Assembly: GCA_026936325.1 (NCBI GenBank)
Contig: JAPTHN010000011.1
Location: 35,932,629-35,996,628, forward strand
Direction of reading: 5' to 3'
Source of the DNA: Platynereis dumerilii
Lineage: Eukaryota; Annelida; Polychaeta; Phyllodocida; Nereididae
DNA length: 64,000 nucleotides
Shown: positions 62,300 through 64,000 of the stretch, in pieces
Numbering within the stretch: the stretch's first letter is position 1
Layout of the letters: the number at the start of each line of letters is the position of its first letter
Made by a program: the position numbers and the translations under genes
Notes under the pieces: generated by a model
Told to the model about the DNA's origin: nothing
Databases searched by the model: none
What the model saw: the letters and a program-made list of their open reading frames with translations, nothing else

Positions 62300-62940
62300 T
62301 TGTAAAATCATAGATCCAAGAAATTTGGTAACTGCAAAAGATAACAAGTTCAAACTTTTTTTGTTCACTCTTTATTTCATGGAGCATTGAACAAACATGC
62401 AAATTGAGATATAACATTTTTATGTTGCATTACATACATTTTATGTAAGAAACACTTTGGCACCTCCAAAAATTCTTAAGACCATTGATACTGCACATCA
62501 GTTGTGTCCCAGCCATTCAAGATAGGAGAATTGTTTTACTATTTTTTTTATATACATATGAAGCCAATTAATTAGACCTTTGTGCAGCACTCCATTTAAA
62601 TTTTATGCTGGATACCATTGATTTAGACATGATTATCATAACCAAAGAAAGCCAATTATATGCATTTTCAGTTCAACCTCACCATGGTTGGTATGAGTTA
62701 ATGCCTTTTAAATTGCAATTAACTGAATTTCATGTCCTTTCCAGAAATAAAAAGGGCAATATAGTTTTTGTTTGTTTGTTGAATACTTGCCATGCAGAAA
62801 TACTCATTACTAGCATTCACCCGTGATAAAGGATATACTTTGGCAGTGTGGAGAATGAGTGAATGAATGAAGCAATGTGGGTATAGATCTATGTATCTAT
62901 GTATATATCTATCTATCAATCTATCAATGTATGTGGATTT
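62300..62940. other. Unassigned AT-rich sequence with TATC-like run
   Basis: No gene or mobile element was recognised. A short, imperfect run of TATC/TATG units lies at 62885-62935 just before the minisatellite. Confidence 0.4.
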
Positions 62941-64000
62941 ATCGAAATTTTCCTGATCCATGCCCACAGGCCAATTTGTAATTTCATAACTCACAGTGAA
63001 ATAGCAAGGGCTCAATGGGCAGTTCAAGGATGTCAGCCATTCTGAAGTGGGCATTTGTGGCCAGCTTGGATGCCTCAACACGTTCCCGATTCATACCCAC
63101 AGGCCAATATCTGTACCAAATTTCATAACTCTAAGCGAAATATTTAGATCACAATGGGCAGTTCAAGAAATGAAGAAGGATGGCTGGCAAAATGGCCGCC
63201 ATCTTGGATTTCTCAACATTTTCCCGATCGATACCCACAGGTCAATACCTGTACCAAATTTTATAACTCTTAAGTGAACTATTAAGGTCACAATGGGCAG
63301 TTCAAGAAATGAGGAAAGATAGCTTCCAAAATGGCCGCCATCTTGGATTTCTCAACATGTTCCTGGTCCATACCCACAGGCAAATACCTATGGCAAATGT
63401 CAAAACCGTAAGTGAAATATTAAGGTCACAATGGGCAGTTCAAGAAATGAGGAGAGATTGCTGCCAAAATGGCCACCACGTAATGGCCACCAGCTTGGAT
63501 TTCTCAACATGTTCCTGATCGATACCCACAGGCCCATACCAAAATGCATAACTGTAAGTGAAATATTGAGATCACAATGGGCAGTTCAAGAATGAAGAAA
63601 GATGGCTGCCAAAAGGGCCGCCACAGAATGGCCGCCATCTAGCATTTCTCAATATGTTCCAGATCAATACCCACAGGCCAATACCTGCACCAAATTTTAT
63701 AACTCTAAGCGAAATATTAAGGTCACAATGGGCAGTTAAAAAAATGAAGAAAAATGGCTGCCAAAATGGCTGTCATCTTGGATTTCTCAACATGTTGCTG
63801 ATCCATACCCACAGGCAAAGGTACCTGTGCCAAATGTCATGAGTGTAAGTGAAATATTAAGGTAACAATGGGCAGTTCAAGAAATGAAGAAAGATGGCGG
63901 CCAAAATGGCCACGACAAAATGGCCGCCATCTTGGATTTCTCAACATGTTCCAGATTAATACTCACAGGCCAATACCTGTACCAAATTTTATAACTCTAT
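62940..64000. repeat. ~140-bp minisatellite array, continues past window end
   Basis: Seven to eight units are marked by CCCACAGGC words at about 62962, 63095, 63233, 63374, 63525, 63669, 63808 and 63963 (last one variant). Spacing is 133-155 bases. Each unit has CACAATGGGCAGTT, an AAAATGGCCGCCATCTTGG-type word and TTTCTCAACATGTTCC. Longer units carry an extra GGCC-containing insert of about 15-20 bases. Open frames across the array simply reflect the repeat. Confidence 0.93.

Noticed and set aside
63047-63842. Series of similar 62-76 codon frames as a repeat protein
   Set aside because: They are translations of the ~140-bp minisatellite, with frames broken by unit length changes not divisible by three.
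62940-64000. CRISPR-like array
   Set aside because: Units are ~140 bp, similar over their whole length without unique spacers, and the DNA is clearly eukaryotic.

Overview
This is a eukaryotic, AT-rich, repeat-dominated window in which I find no intact protein-coding gene, rRNA or genuine tRNA gene. Tc1-type and hAT-type DNA transposons, tRNA-derived SINEs, CR1/L2-like LINE tails and very many short inverted-repeat elements (MITEs), with no vertebrate-specific repeats recognised, suggest a marine invertebrate, perhaps an echinoderm or hemichordate. That placement is inference only.

Roughly 1-56 kb is a mosaic of old, partly tandem duplications. Block A (1-5050) reappears as block B (7040-13770). 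B carries insertions that A lacks: a LINE tail, a minus-strand SINE, a palindromic MITE and a 1.66-kb Tc1 element. Part of the block recurs at 13.6-17.3 kb. Two younger copies sit side by side at 21.5-24.9 and 24.9-29.8 kb. More diverged units of about 4-10 kb follow at 29.9-36.6, 36.6-42.3, 42.3-48.6 and 51-56 kb. A conserved module containing the words GTCCACA and CATAATCCATCACA occurs six times, and a ~95-base core motif occurs at least nine times.

Mobile elements were placed by comparing filled and empty paralogous sites. They include a Tc1 element with IR/DR ends and a decayed DD34E transposase (11944-13605), a TA-flanked MITE (26642-26835), a hAT-type element with an 8-bp GAATTTAA duplication (54277-55251), and foldback elements at 18125-20490 and 56506-59161.

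The most striking structure is a three-level nest at 56.4-60.5 kb: a Tc1-like IR/DR element, interrupted by a hAT-like foldback element with ~1-kb arms, itself interrupted by a 213-bp MITE carrying two TGACGTCA palindromes. Each junction keeps its target-site duplication.

The right edge (62.9-64.0 kb) enters a ~140-bp minisatellite whose units carry a YY1-like word (GCCGCCATCTTG) next to conserved flanks. The window is best read as intergenic or intronic DNA built by duplication and layered transposition. All similarities were judged by eye.
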